Shown here in pieces: positions 11,875 to 23,990 of a stretch of DNA of 64,000 bases; position 1 is the stretch's first letter, and every line of letters starts with the position of its first letter. The notes under the pieces are model-generated. The model did no database searches, was not told the DNA's origin, and saw nothing but the letters and a program-made list of their open reading frames with translations. A program made the translations under genes and the position numbers. The DNA comes from Silurus meridionalis (lineage: Eukaryota > Chordata > Actinopteri > Siluriformes > Siluridae). The DNA is taken from positions 17,587,905-17,651,904 of the forward strand of contig NC_060901.1 of the NCBI RefSeq assembly GCF_014805685.1, written 5' to 3'.

Positions 11875-14760
11875 TAACCCAGCCATTAGGGTTGCACAAG
11901 CCAATGCACTCTTAGTGCCGGTCCCAAGACCGGGTAAATTGGGAGGGTTGCGTTAGGAAGGGCATCCAGCGTAAAACATGCGGCAAATCAAATATGCGGA
12001 TCACGAAAGAGAAATTCATACCGGATCGGTCGAGACCTGGGTTACCAACGACCGCCAAAGGTATCGTTAGCCAACAGGGACCGGTGGAAATTGGGATACT
12101 GTTGGCCGAAGGAGGAGAAGGAGAGGAGGAAGACATCTACAGAGACAGCAGGGAAAGAAGACGTGTAGGAGAGTGGAGGTTCGGGTGGGCACTTTATATG
12201 TTGGTACTATGACTGGTAAAGGGAGAGTGGTAGCTGATATGATGGAGAGGAGAAAGGTGGATATGTTATGTGTTCAGGAGACTTAGTGGAAAGGGAGTAA
12301 GGCCAGGAACAGGGGAGGTGGGTTTAAACTGTTCTATTATGGTGTAGATGGAAAGAGAAATGGTATAGGAGTGATCCTGAAGGAAGAGTACAGTAAGAGT
12401 GTAGTGGAGGTGAAGAGAGTTTCTGATAAGGCGATGATCGTGTACCTAGGAATGAAAGATTGGTGATTGGGGCGGATTTCAAGGGGCATGTAGGTGAAGG
12501 GAACAGAGGTGATGAGGAGGCGATGGGTAGGTATGGCTTTAAGGAGAGGAATGTGGGAGGGCAGATGGTGGTAGATTTGGCTGGAAAAAGATGGAAATGG
12601 CAGTGGTGAACACTTATTTTAAGAAGGAGATTGGAGACTGTAAGGTGTTGACAGGGGACAGTGTAGCTAGACAGCATTGGATGGTGGTCTGTAGGATGGG
12701 TTTGGAGGTGAAAAAGAAGAGGAGTAGAGCGAGGACTGAAAGAAGAATAAGATGGTGGAAACTGAAGGAGGAAGACTATGGTGTGAGATTCAGGGAAGAG
12801 GTCAGACAGATGCTCGGTGATGGTGAAGAGGTGCTGGATGATTGGGCAACTACTGCAGAAGTGATAAGGGAGACAGCTAGAAAGGTACTTGGTGTGACAT
12901 CTTGAAATAAAAAGGAAGACAAAGAAACGTGGTGATAGAATGAGGAAGTGCAGGAAAGCATAAGGAGAAAGAGGTTGGCAAAACAGAATCGGGATTGACA
13001 GAGTGATGAGAAAAGTAGACAGTGGTACAAGAAGATGCGGCAGCAGGTGAAGAGGGATGTGGCAAAAGGCAAGGAAAAGGCATATAAGGAGCTGTATGAG
13101 AAGTTGGACACTAAGGAAGGAGAAAAGGATTTGTACCGATTGGCCAGGCTGAGAGACCGAGCTGAGAAGGATTAGCTGCAAGTTAGAGCAATAAAGGATG
13201 GAGATGGAAATGTGTTGACTAGTGAGGAGAGTGTGTTGAGAAGACGGAGGAAGTATTTTGAGCAGCTGGTTGGGTGGTGTGGAGATGGTGAAGCAGAAAG
13301 TGGATAGGATTAGTAAGGAGGAAGTAAGAGCAGCAATTAAGAGGATGAAGAGTGGAAAGTCGGTTGGACCAGATGACATACCGGTTGAAGCATGGAGATG
13401 TTTAGGTGAGATGGCAGTGGAGTTTTTAACAAGATTGTTTAACAGGATTTTGGAAGGTAAGAGGATGAATGAGGAATGGAGAAGGTGCTGGTACCAATCT
13501 TTAAGAACAAGGGAGATGTGCAGACCTGTAGTAACTACAGGGGAATTAAGTTGATCAGTCACACCATAAAGTTATGGGAAAGAGTAGTAGAAGCCAGGCT
13601 GAGAAAATAGGTGACCATCTGTGAGCAGTATGGTTTTATGCCGAGGAAGAGCACCACAGATGCATTATTTGCTTTGAGAATGTTGATGGAGAAGTATAGA
13701 GAAGGTCAGAAGGAGTTGCATTGTGTGTTTGTGGATTTAGAAAAAGCGTACACAGGGTGTCAAGAGAGGAGTTGTGGTATTGTATGAGGAAGTCAGGTGT
13801 GTCAGAGACGTATGTGAGGGTGGTGCAGGACATGTATGAGGACAGTGTGAAAGCAGTGAAGTGTGCAGTAGGAACAACAGACTGGTTCAAGGTGGAGGTT
13901 GGACTGCATCAAGGATTGGTTTTAGGTCCTTTCATGTTTGCAGTGGTGATGGACAGGTTGACGAACGAGGTCAGACAGGAGTCTCCCTGAAATATGATGT
14001 TTGCGGAAGATATTGTTATTTGTGATGAGAGTAGGGAGCAAGTTGAGAAGAGGCTGGAGGTACGCACTGGAGAGAAGGGAAATGAAAGTCAGTAAGAGTA
14101 AGTCATAGTACATGTGTGTGAATGAGAGGGAGGGCAGTGGAGTGGTGCGGTTGCAGGGAGAAGAGGTGGAGAAGGTGGAGGAGTTCAGGTACCTGGGGTC
14201 AACAGTAAAGTAATGGAGAGTGTGTTAGAGAAGTGAAAAAAGAGTGTAGGCATGGTGGAGTGGGTGGAGAAGAGTGGCAGGAGTGATTTGTGATAGAAGA
14301 GTATCTGCAAGAGTAAAAGGGAAAGTTTATAGGACTGTGGTGAGACCTGCGATGTTGTATGGTTTAGAGACAGTGGCATTGAGTAAAAGACAGGAAGTGG
14401 AGCGGGAGGTAGCAGAGCTGAAAATGTTGAGGTTTTCGTTGGGTGTGACAGGATTAGAAACGAGTTTATTAGAGGGACAGTGCATGTAGAACGTTTTGAA
14501 GACAAGGTGAGGGAGGTTAGAATGAGATGGTTTGGACATGTTCAGAGGAGGGACATGGGGTATATCGGTAGAAGAATGCTGAGGATGGAGCCGCCAGGAA
14601 AGAGGAAAAGAGGAAGACCAAGGAGGAGGTTTATGGATGTGGTGAGGAAAGACATGCAGGTAGTTGTGTTGAAAGAGGCAGATGTAGAGGACAGGGGGTA
14701 TGGAGAGGGATTATCCGCTGAGGTGACCCCTAATGGGCGAAGCCAAAAGAAGAAGAAGAA
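11875..14760 (+). mobile_element. RTE-clade LINE, copy B (near full length, inactive)
   Basis: It starts with the conserved 5' end AACCCAGCCATTAGGG and ends in a (GAA)n tail. An imperfect 18-bp target duplication (core ATGCACTGCRTGC) lies at 11856-11873 and 14761-14778. The ORF is broken by many stops, with a large deletion in the endonuclease domain near 12440. RT segments such as GKSVGPDDIPVEAWRCLGEM and GLHQGLVLGPFMFAVVMDRL are readable. The FADD active site reads FAED (near 14000). It lies inside the NLR gene, immediately downstream of LRR exon 1 in the gene's own direction. Confidence 0.88.
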
Positions 14761-14783
14761 GTTCATGCACTGCATGCACACAC

Positions 14784-14978
14784 CCTAGTGTCTCCACTTT
14801 ACTGTGAGGATTCTTCAGTACTGCAAAGAGATGATTCCCTCCAGATTCTCGTAGTTTACTCCCAGTCAGAGCCATTGTCTTCACAATTAGATGCAATTCT
14901 TTCAGATTTGAGGTTTCTGAGTTGAAGACAGAGACCAGAGCTAACCAGCTTTTAACTCCAAGTGAATCACACCTGATA
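14784..14978 (-). CDS. NLRC3-like gene, LRR exon 1
   Basis: The exon encodes [20 protein letters not shown], then [20 protein letters not shown], then [20 protein letters not shown] and VETLG. It is an atypical NLR leucine-rich repeat exon of about 195 nt, seven codons longer than the 174-nt standard. It keeps phase 2 after a TTTTTACAG acceptor. The donor is weak (GGTGTGTG). An RTE element ends at 14760, and the target duplication next to the exon stops within about 6 bases of the exon edge. Confidence 0.65.
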
Positions 14979-15419
14979 CTGTAAAAAAATAAATTATATT
15001 ACACTTGTGCAAATTATCAAACAAATACTTTAAATGTCCACTGCATCTTCCAATTTGTACATACCCTAAAAGAAAATATGCTTAAAGGGATACTTCAGCT
15101 AAAATTTATAAAGGAACCATTGGTACATCCGTTCTGCATTTTCACTGATTTTGTTCAAGCAATAACTGATATGTTTTTTGTGAGTTGTTTTTTTTCATGC
15201 AACGTGTATCTTTTTTCTTAACATAGCATTGTTCTAGCCTTTTTTGTTCCATCTGAGTTTCTTCTGAGGTAATTTTTTTTTTATTGTTCACTACTGAAGC
15301 TAACCCAGCCATTAGGGAGGCACAAGCCAGTGCATTCTTAGTGCCGGTCCCAAGCCCGGGTAAATGGGGAGGGTTGCGTTAGGAAGGGCATCCAGCGTAA
15401 AACATGTGCCAAATCAAAT

Positions 15420-16448
15420 ATGCGGATCACAAATGAGAATTTCATACCGAATCGGTCGAGGCCCGGGTTAACAACGACCGCCACAGGTATCGTTAGCCGA
15501 CAGGGTACCGGTGGAAATTGGGCTACTGTTGGCCGAAGGAGGAGAAGGAGAGGAGGAAGACGTCTACAGAGACGGCAGGGAAAGGAGCAGTGTAGGAGAG
15601 TGGAGGTTAGGGTTGGTACTTTAAATGTCGGTACTATGACGGGAAAGGGAGAGATAGCTGATATGATGGAGAGGAGAAAGGTAGATATGCTGTGTGTTCA
15701 GGAGACCAAGTGGAAAGGGAGTAAGGCCAGGAACATTGGAGGTGGATTTAAACTGTTTTATCATGGTGTGGATGGAAAAAGAAATGGTGTAGGGGTGATT
15801 CTGAAGGAAGAGTACAGTAAGAGTGTAGTGGAGGTGAAGAGAGTTTCTGATAGGGTGATGATCGTGAAGGTGGAAGTTGAAGGGATGATGATAAATGTCA
15901 TCAGTGCCTATGCTCCACAAGTTGGCTGTGAGATGGAGGAGAAGGAAAGATTCTGGAGTGAATTAGATGAAGTGGTAGATGGTGTACCTAGGAAAGAACG
16001 GTTGGTGATTGGGGCAGATTTTAATGGGCATGTAGGTGAAGGGAACAGAGGTGATGAGGAGGTGATGGGTAGGTATGGTTTTAAGGAGAGGAATGTGGAA
16101 GGGCAGATGGTGGTAGATTTTGCTAAAAGGATGGAAATGGCAGTGGTGAACACTTATTTTAAGAAGAAGGAGGATCATAGGGTGACGTATAAAAGTGGAG
16201 GAAGGTGCACACAGGTGGACTATGTGCTATGCAGGAGATGCAACCTGAAGGAGATTGGAGACTGTAAGGTGTTGGCAGGGGACAGTGTAGCTAGACAGCA
16301 TCGGATGGTGGTCTGTAGGATGGTTTTGGAGGTGAAGAAGAAGAGGAGGAGAGTGAGGACTGAAAGAAGAATAAGATGGTGGAAACTGAAGGAGGAAGAG
16401 TGTAGTGTGAGGTTCAGGGAAGAGGTCAGAGAGGCTCAGTGGTGTTAA
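15420..16448 (+). pseudogene. RTE endonuclease-domain ORF of copy C
   Basis: The longest intact piece of the LINE, 342 codons. Catalytic motifs of the AP-endonuclease-like fold are visible: N in GTLNVGTM, E in CVQETKW, Y/P in ISAYAPQ, and D/N in GADFNGHVG. The terminal D of the fold falls in QVDYVL, where the usual SDH motif is not clear. The frame is lost just after VRFREEVREA near 16440, where copy B shows the continuing sequence. Proteins of this type are often annotated in fish genomes as craniofacial-development-protein-2-like because of a shared domain. Confidence 0.85.
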
Positions 16449-17119
16449 GGAGGTGTTGGATGATTGGGCAACTACTGCAGGAGTGATGAGGGAGGCAGCT
16501 AGAAAAGTACTTGGTGTGACATCTGGAAATAGAAAGGAAGACAAGGAGACGTGGTGGTGGAATGAGGAAGTGCAGGAGAGCATAAGGAGAAAGAGGTTGG
16601 CAAAACAGAAGTGGGATAGACAGAGTGATGAGAAAAGTAGGCAGGAGTACAAGGAGATGCGGCAGCAGGTTAAGAGGATGTGGCGAAAGCCAAGGAAAAG
16701 GCATATGAGGAGCTGTATGAGAGGTTGGACACTAAGGAAGGAGAAAAGGATTTATACAGATTGGCCAGGCAGAGGGACCGAGCTGGAAAGGATGTACTGC
16801 AAGTTAGAGCAGTAAAGGATGGAGAGGAAATGTGTTGACTAGTGAGGAGAGTGTGTTGAGAAGGTGGAGGAGTATTTTGAGCAGCTGATGAATGAGGAAA
16901 ATCAGAGAGAGAAGGTTGGATGATGTGGAGTTGGTGAAGCAGGATGTAGATAGGATTAGTAAGGAGGAAGTGAGAGCAGCGATTAAGAGGATGAAGAGTG
17001 GAAAGTCGGTTGGACCAGATGACATACCGGTAGAAGCGTGGAGATGTTTAGGAGAGATGGCAGTGGGTTTTGACCAGATTGTTTAACAGGATTTTGGAAG
17101 GTGAGAAGATGCCTGAGGA

Positions 17120-17647
17120 ATGGAGAAGAGTGTGCTGGTACCGATCTTTAAGCATAAAGGAGATGTGCAGACCTGCAGTAACTACAGGGGAATTAAGTTG
17201 ATCAGTCACACCATGAAGTTATGGGAAAGAGTAGTGGAAGCCAGGTTGAGAGAAGAGGTGACCATCTGTGAGCAACAGTATGGTTTCATGCCGAGGAAGA
17301 GCACCACAGATGCCTTATTTGCTTTGAGAATGTTGATGGAGAAGTATAGAGAAGGACAGAAGGAATTGCATTGTGTATTTGTGGATTTAGAGAAAGCCTA
17401 CGACAGGGTGCCAAGAGAGGAGTTGTGGTATTGTATGAGGAAGTCAGGTGTGTCAGAGAAGTATGTGAGGGTGGTGCAGGACATGTATGAGGACAGTGTG
17501 ACAGCAGTGAAGTGTGCAGTAGGTACGACAGACTGGTTTAGGGTGAAGGTTGGACTGCATCAAGGATCGGCCCTGAGCCCTTTCCTGTTTGCAGTGGTGA
17601 TGGACAGGTTGACGGACGAGGTCAGACAGGAGTCTCCTGGACTATGA
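17120..17647 (+). pseudogene. RTE reverse-transcriptase ORF fragment of copy C
   Basis: 175 codons covering RT motifs from YRGIKLIS to LTDEVRQESPG, including the first catalytic aspartate in FVDLEKAYD. The frame ends two codons before the FADD box, because two bases are missing in TTTG(CG)GATGATATT near 17652. The downstream thumb region continues in another frame at 17651-17893. Confidence 0.85.
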
Positions 17648-18456
17648 TGTTTGGATGATATTGTGATTTGTTGTGAGAGTAGGGAGCAGGTTGAGAAGAG
17701 CCTGGAGAGGTGGAGATATGCGCTGGAGAGAAGGGGAATGAAACTCAGTAGGAGTAAGACAGAATACATGTGTGTGAATGAGAGGGAGGGCAGTGGAGTG
17801 GTGCGGTTGCAGGAGAAGAGCTTCAGAAGGTGGAGGAATTCAGGTACCTGGGGTCAACAGTGCAAAGTAATGGAGAGTGTGTTAGAGAAGTGAAGAAAAG
17901 AGTGCAGGCAGGGTGGAGTGGGTGGAGAAGAGTGACAGGAGTGATTTGTGATAGTAGGGTATCTGCAAAATGAAAGGGAAAGTTTATAGGACTGTGGTGA
18001 GACCTGCGATGTTGTATGGATTAGAGACAGTGGCATTGAGTAAAAGACAGGAGGTGGAGCTGGAGGTAGCAGAGCTGAAGATGTTGAGGTTTTCGTTGGG
18101 AGTGACGAGGATGGATAAGATTAGAAATGAGTTTATTAGAGGGACAGCGCATGTAGGATGTTTTGGTGACAAGGTGAGGGAGGCGAGATTGAGATGGTTT
18201 GGACATGTGCAGAGGAGGGACATGAATTATATTGGTAGAAGAATGCTGAGGATGGAGCCACCAGGTAGGAGAAAAAGAGGAAGGCCAAGAAGGAGGTTCA
18301 TGGATGTGGTGAGGGAAGACATGCAGGTAGTTGGTGTAAAAGAGGCAGATGTAGAGAACAGGGTGGTATGGAGACGGATGATCCGCTGTGGCGACCCATA
18401 ATGGGAGCAGCCGAAAGAAGAAGAAGAAGAAGAAGAAGAAGTTCACTACTGAAGCT

Positions 18457-19177
18457 GTTCTGCATTTGCATCTACCTGATCACTGATTATCTCTTTATCA
18501 TTGCACCTGTTAGAAGGTGGGATATATTATGCAGCAAGTGAACATTTTGTCTCAAAGTTGATGTGTTAGAAGCAGGAAATGGGCAAGCTTAAGTATTTAA
18601 GCAAATTTCATATGGGCCAAATGGTGATGGCTAAACTACTGAGTCTGGGCATCTCTAAAACTGCAGCTCTTGTGGGGTTTTCCTGGTCTGCAGGGGTCAA
18701 TGTCTACTAAAAATTGGTCCAAGGAAGACACAGTGGTGATGGGGCCATTAGTGGCCAAGGGTCATTGATGCAGGAGGAGAACAAAGGCTGGCCCATGTGG
18801 TCCAATTCAACAGACAAAGTTAATGCTAATCTCTGAGGGAGCTTGATAGGTTCTGCAAAGACGAATGGGAGAAACTGCCCAAAAATAAGTGTGCCACACT
18901 TGTGGCATCATACTTAAAAGAGACTTGTGGCTGTAATTGGTGCCATAGTTGCTTCAACAAAGTATTAACAAAGGCTGTGAATACATATATATGTGATTTT
19001 ATTACAATTTTCAATACATTTGCAAAGATTTTAAAACGTCTTCCACGTTGTCATTATGGGGTATTTTTTTTAGAACTTTGAGGAATTTAATGAATATAAT
19101 TCAGTTTGGAATAATGCTGTAACATAGCAAAATGTGGAAAAAGAAAAGCGCTGTGAACGCTTTCCGGATGCACTGTA
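18457..19177 (+). mobile_element. Tc1-like remnants (two pieces)
   Basis: At 18565-18740 the start of a Tc1 transposase can be recognised (ATGGGCAAGCTTAAG..., then CTAAAACTGCAGCTCTTGTG), full of changes. At 18840-19177 lies the end of another Tc1 family, finishing TTTCCGGATGCACTGTA with the usual TA. Neither encodes protein. Confidence 0.6.
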
Positions 19178-19457
19178 ATTTTCATCAAGGGCGTTCTCTC
19201 CCTTTTACACTCATCTCAACATATCTGATTTTGTGTGTTGTATATACCCAAAAAGTCAATTTAGGGGCTATAAATAAATAAAAAAAGAACAACAAGGTCA
19301 ACAAAAAAAACCTGTCTATTTGAATGTTAATTTATATAAATCTTTTATAAATCTTGAATTCAAAACATCCTTACACATATGTCATATACCATATTAAGTG
19401 TTTTAAGTTTCTCTAAAACACACTAATAGTAGAACAGTTCTATTACGCTTTACTTAC

Positions 19458-21235
19458 ATTGCTTTACTGGATTCTGCAATCACAGGCATCACCTTCAAAA
19501 GAACAGCTTCTGTTATTTTGTCTGTACTGATATATTTACTCAGGTCAAATTCTTCCAGCTTGTCTACTGATGTCAGTAACACAAAGACCAAAGCAGACCA
19601 CTGAGAAGAAGAGAGTTCATTTTGTTTTCCAGATTTCAGGTACCCTTGGATTTCCTCCACTAGTGAATGATCTCCCAGTTCATTCAGGCAGTGAAACAGA
19701 TTGACAGATTTCGCAGTTGGAAGAGCTTTACTGATCTTCTTTTTAAGGTACTGAACTGTTTCCTCTTTGCTCGGAGACTTACAGTCTGTCTGTGTTACAA
19801 AGCCTTGAAGAAGATTCCAATTAGACTTTAGTGAAAGACCCAGAAGAAAGCGAAGGAAAAGATCCAGATGTCCAGTGTGACTTTCTAAAGCCTGATCTAC
19901 AGCATTCTTGTGTAAACCTGCAATTAAAATTTATTTTATCTTCTGTTCAGGAAACCGATTCTTTTTAAGAACATTTTTCTTGTTTATCATGAACATCAGG
20001 TGCACATACAGAGCTGCGAGATGTTCCTGAACACTTAAATGAACAAAGCAGTACACTTTACTCTCATGAAGGCCAAACTCCTCTCTGAAGATCTGTGTAC
20101 ACACACCCGAGTACACTGCTGCTTCTGTCACATCAATGTCTCTCTCAGATCTTCTTCATAGAAGATTAGGTTTCCTTTCTTCAGCTGCTGAAAAGCCAGG
20201 TTTCCCAGTTTAAGAAGCATTTCTTTATCACTCTCCTGCTTCTTTGGGAATTTTTCTCTTATAATGTTGGTCTGAATGATGAGGAAGTGTGTGTACATTT
20301 GAGTCAGAGTCTTGGGGATTTCTCCACTCTCTGCTTCACCCAACATTCTCTCTAGAACAGTGGCTGAAATCCAGCAGAAGACTGGGATGTGGCACATGAT
20401 GTAGAGGCTTCTTAATGCCTTCAGGTGTGTGATGATGTTATTGGCCAGGATCTGATCACTGATTCTCTTCCTGAAATACTCCTCCTTCTGTGGGTTATTG
20501 AATCCTCGTACCTCTGTGACTCGATGAACACATTCAGAGGGGATTTGATCTGCTGCTGCTGGTATGGAGGTGATCCAGATGAGAGCAGAGGGAAGCAGAT
20601 TCCCTTTAATCAGGTTTATCAGCAGCTCAGGCACTGATGCTGATTCAGATACATCACACACTCTCACTGTGTTCTGGAAATCTAGAGGAAAACGACACTC
20701 GTCCAATCCATCAAAAATGAACAGAACCTTTTCCAAACTGGACATTTCTGTTTTATTTGTTTCCCTAAAAAAGACATGAAGGAGCTCCATCAGACTCAGA
20801 TTTCGATCTGTCAACAAATTCAGCTCTCTGAAAGGAAGTGGAAATATGAGGTGAATTTCCTGATTTGCTTTCCCTGCAGCCCAGTCCAGAACAAACTTCT
20901 GCACGGAGACTGTTTTTCCGACGCCAGCGATTCCCTTCGTCAGAATGGTTCTGATGGGTTCGTCTTGTTCAGATACGGGTTTAAAGATGTCATTGCTTTT
21001 GATTGGTGTGTCCTCTGTTGTTCTCCTGGATGCTGATTCAATCTTTCTCACCTCATGTTCTTTATCGACTTCACCACTGTGTCCCTCTGTGATGTAGAGC
21101 TCTGTGTAGATCTCATTCAAAAGTGTTTGGTTTCCTTGGTTTATTATCAGTCCATTTAAATGCTGAAACTTCTTAATCAGATTTGTTTTTAACTTTTTCA
21201 GGAATGTATTTGTGGCAGCAGATTCTGATCCAAGC
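19458..21235 (-). pseudogene. NLRC3-like gene, FISNA-NACHT exon with frameshift and stop
   Basis: A single large exon of 1,778 nt holds FISNA ([20 protein letters not shown]), NACHT and the winged-helix part. Walker A is GIAGVGKT and Walker B is LFIFDGLDE; both look intact. The usual sensor-1 segment WITSRPAAA reads WITSIPAAA here. After YEEDLRET the frame shifts near 20131: the family sequence ending [11 protein letters not shown] continues in another frame to [13 protein letters not shown], then an in-frame TAA at 19931-19933. The same frame then runs on through HKNAVDQALE and LDLFLRFLLGLSL to the GTAAGT donor after SSKA. The exon begins after an AACAG acceptor; the ATG at 21273 lies upstream of that acceptor and is probably not used. 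With one frameshift and one stop this is probably a decayed copy; sequencing error is the alternative. Confidence 0.85.
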
Positions 21236-21299
21236 CTGTTAGATGGTGTAGTAAGAAGGTGTGATGAGTCCACAAATGATAAATCTTTATGGTGTTCTC

Positions 21300-22050
21300 A
21301 CTGTATGTTTTCTATAATATATTCAGTCTAAATTAAATAACATCAAAGATGAATAATACCAGTGTATCAAAGTCACAGTCATCTATTTGTTGTACATGTA
21401 ATTCTGTTTTCTGTAAAACACTGTAGCTGATCATTCCATTACTTAATCTTCATAATCCAAGCATTTGTTTTTTGCTATATATGAAATGTAGATGCAAAAT
21501 ACAGAAAATCACAGGTATAAATCTTTAACTATAGTCAGGGTAATAATATAGTCTGGATGTGACACCCTTCTACACATTGGAGCAATTTCTGGTATTTCAT
21601 AAAAATATGCTGGCATGTGTTTTGAAGGTGAGAGAAAACTGCAGGGCCATGAAGAAGCCTACACAGAACTGATAACACACACAAATAGACACATTGTGGA
21701 TGCTGAAAAGCATTTATTTAAAAATGGAATAAGTTTCTGTGTCTAAAAATACATAGTTTTGTCAGTCTGCAGATACTTTAAATATCTATACCTTCCACAT
21801 TTTTTAGCCATGCTTCTGTTTTCCGTTTCAAATTGAGGATCATTCAAACTGAGGAAGATTTTTATTATTAATGATTAAAGTATTAAGTTATAACACCTGA
21901 GATTACCTGAGATAGTATTTTTCATAATGAAGCTTTTACAAAGCTTCTAGTATTTCATATAAAATTGATTTGCTTGCTTTTATCAGCCACATAAGAAAAT
22001 TATTGGAAAACAACAATTTATAATTTTTCTTCAGTGTTACACAACTTTTG
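21300..22050. other. Intron, nothing recognised
   Basis: AT-rich intron of the NLR gene between the NACHT exon and the N-terminal repeat exon. No coding or structured element was seen. Confidence 0.5.
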
Positions 22051-22059
22051 CTCAATGCA

Positions 22060-22460
22060 GTGGTGGGTTGTCAGGGCCATCAAATCCTTCTCTGCTGGCC
22101 TGAACACTATTAGAAGCACTGACCTACATTTACAACATAAATTCTAATATTTTTTCCATGAAATTGTATTAATTTATTTCCAACAGTTTATTCTTTTCAT
22201 TTCATAGCATTTTTCTTGGCTATACCGCTTCCAGTACGTGTATGTGGATGTCAGATTTCTTTTATCAGATTTCAGCCTCTATGTGCTGCCATGTCAATCT
22301 AAACTGCCCAGGGCATTCAGAATCAGTAGTGCTGGCCAATGTTCATTAGTCAATATAAGCAATAGGTCTGTTTCTTCAAACCAATCAGATATCAAATTCA
22401 CCTCACAGGGCCAGCTAGCTGGACCAGAATAGCATCAGCATTTTTCGTCCTCTGATTGGT
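22060..22460 (+). repeat. Dispersed repeat, family R1
   Basis: From GTGGTGGGTTGTCAGGGCCA to the segment TCTGATTGGTTGGTCAGAGG, this matches the reverse complement of about 31340-31770 and, more weakly, 61610-61865. Shared blocks include CTTCTCTGCTGGCCTGA, GTACGTGTATGTGGATGT and AGGGCCAGCTAGCTGG. It has no coding capacity and is probably a non-autonomous DNA element. Confidence 0.65.
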
Positions 22461-23873
22461 TGGTCAGAGGGAAACTGTTACAGCTTTTGACTGGCAAAAC
22501 ACATGTGTAGCTCTGCACACACTAATACATCTGGGTTAGACTTTGTTACACTCACAATGGCATACTAAAAAATAAATCTTGAAGAAAAGCTAGACATCGT
22601 GAGGAGGTCAGCCAATCCCATCACTAGCTAGCTTATCTCAGCCAAAAAGGGTTTGTTCGCCACTTCCAGACCAGCGAATACGAGCGGTACCTCTGGCTTA
22701 CAGAGAAGCGGTACAAAATATGAGTATACATCTCTGGTGAGAAGGTCGTATTTTATTAATATTTTGTATGTTTTTGTCATGTTATTAGACAAATATTGAT
22801 TCTAAACTGCTCCAGATGTTGTGGGTGTCATAGTTGCGGTTGTAGTGTACAGTTTTGGAGCTTGCTTTAGTAAAATGGTATTCACCCTCCATATGTGAAA
22901 TGCCTCTCTCTCTGTAAATTTTATTTAAACTAAATAATACGAAATACATTACTCTTCTTGGCTATGCCACAACCAAGCAATTTTATATCTTTTTTAGATC
23001 TTAAAAATGTTCTGAGATGTTCTTAAGCTTTAAATGTGTTGAATGAATAAATAAATTGTATAATCACTAAAAACAAACTGTAATATATTTGTAATATAAG
23101 TAGCATAACATGGAGCTCACATCATATTAATTTATTAATACAAAATAATTTCAAATGTTGTTCTCTGATGAACGTATCCAGGCTGAAAAACCACCATATA
23201 GAACACAAGCAGAGAAAGATGACGATGATCAGTTAATCACGAACGTCTCTGTTCCCCTTCGGGAACTCGAGCTACGTCACAACGCTTTGGGAATATAGAG
23301 ATGTTCTCAGTCATGTTTAGATCACTGACTCCCTCTGTCTCATCCACGTTAACCTCAGACTTTTTGTTGCTTTCTGTCGCATTGTTTGCTTAATAAACTA
23401 GCCTATGCCTGTGGTGTGAGAGCCAGGAAATGATACACCAGCGGTAGATTGAAAAAGCTGCGCAATGACAAGAAATAGGTTGATGCGCTGAAAACGGTGC
23501 ACAATTAAAGAGAAAAAATATTGATCATGTCACCAAATAGATGAAAACTAATGTATTGAGTCTGGTTTGAAAATGTAAGAATTTTTTTGTGTAAAAAATG
23601 TAATGAGTGAAAGTAAAAACTTAATAAATAGTGAAGTAAATTATTGATACCAGACAAATCTACTTAAGTAAAGTATTTGTACTTTATTACTTCCAATCTC
23701 TGGCTATATAGCATTCCAAAGCTCCAAGTCAAACCAAGTGGCATTTAATTTGTAAATAATACAAGAAGCACACTTTATAAAACAAAGCAATTTACAAGAA
23801 AATTTAAAATGTTTAAAAAAAAAATGCATTTCAAACCCAGTAGCAGTAAAAATTAAATGTGAGGAGATGTTAC

Positions 23874-23990
23874 CTGTGTGGAAGTAAGTAGTCTCCATCT
23901 TTAAACGTTAAAATGGGAACCATAGACGCGTCACATTTCATGGAGATACAGCTGGGTGCGGGTGATTTCGATCTCTTCTCTTGCAGTTTG
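23874..23990 (-). CDS. NLRC3-like gene, N-terminal repeat exon 2
   Basis: A 117-nt exon, phase 2 at both ends, encoding KLQEKRSKSPAPSCISMKCD, then ASMVPILTFKDGDYLLPHR. It is the second copy of the PSCISMK repeat exon and is about as divergent from the first as neighbouring repeats in this family usually are. Acceptor GCAG and donor GTAACA flank it. Because the exon is a multiple of three with equal phases, either copy can be skipped or duplicated without breaking the frame. Confidence 0.8.

Larger units (their letters stand above)
15302..18440 (+). mobile_element. RTE-clade LINE, copy C (3.1 kb, full length, frameshifted)
   Basis: Bounded by a perfect 16-bp target duplication GTTCACTACTGAAGCT (15286-15301, 18441-18456) and ending in (GAA)n. 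The ORF first gives an apurinic-type endonuclease: VGTLNVGTM, VQETKW, ISAYAPQ, GADFNGHVG and QVDYVL, in 15420-16448. Then comes the RT: SVGPDDIPVEAW, SNYRGIKLIS, YGFMPRKSTTDALFAL, FVDLEKAYDRVPREELW and GLHQGSALSPFLF. A C-terminal region with [16 protein letters not shown] sequence follows. Frameshifts lie near 16440, 16680, 17070, 17110 and 17645; the last is a two-base loss that destroys the FADD active site. The endonuclease nicks DNA and the RT copies the element by target-primed reverse transcription. Same RTE family as copies A, B, D, E and F. Confidence 0.92.

Noticed and set aside
12324..13562. 412-codon open frame on the minus strand
   Set aside because: Antisense shadow of the RTE LINE copy B; low-complexity Ser/Leu/Pro sequence with no domain, while the plus strand shows clear RTE motifs.
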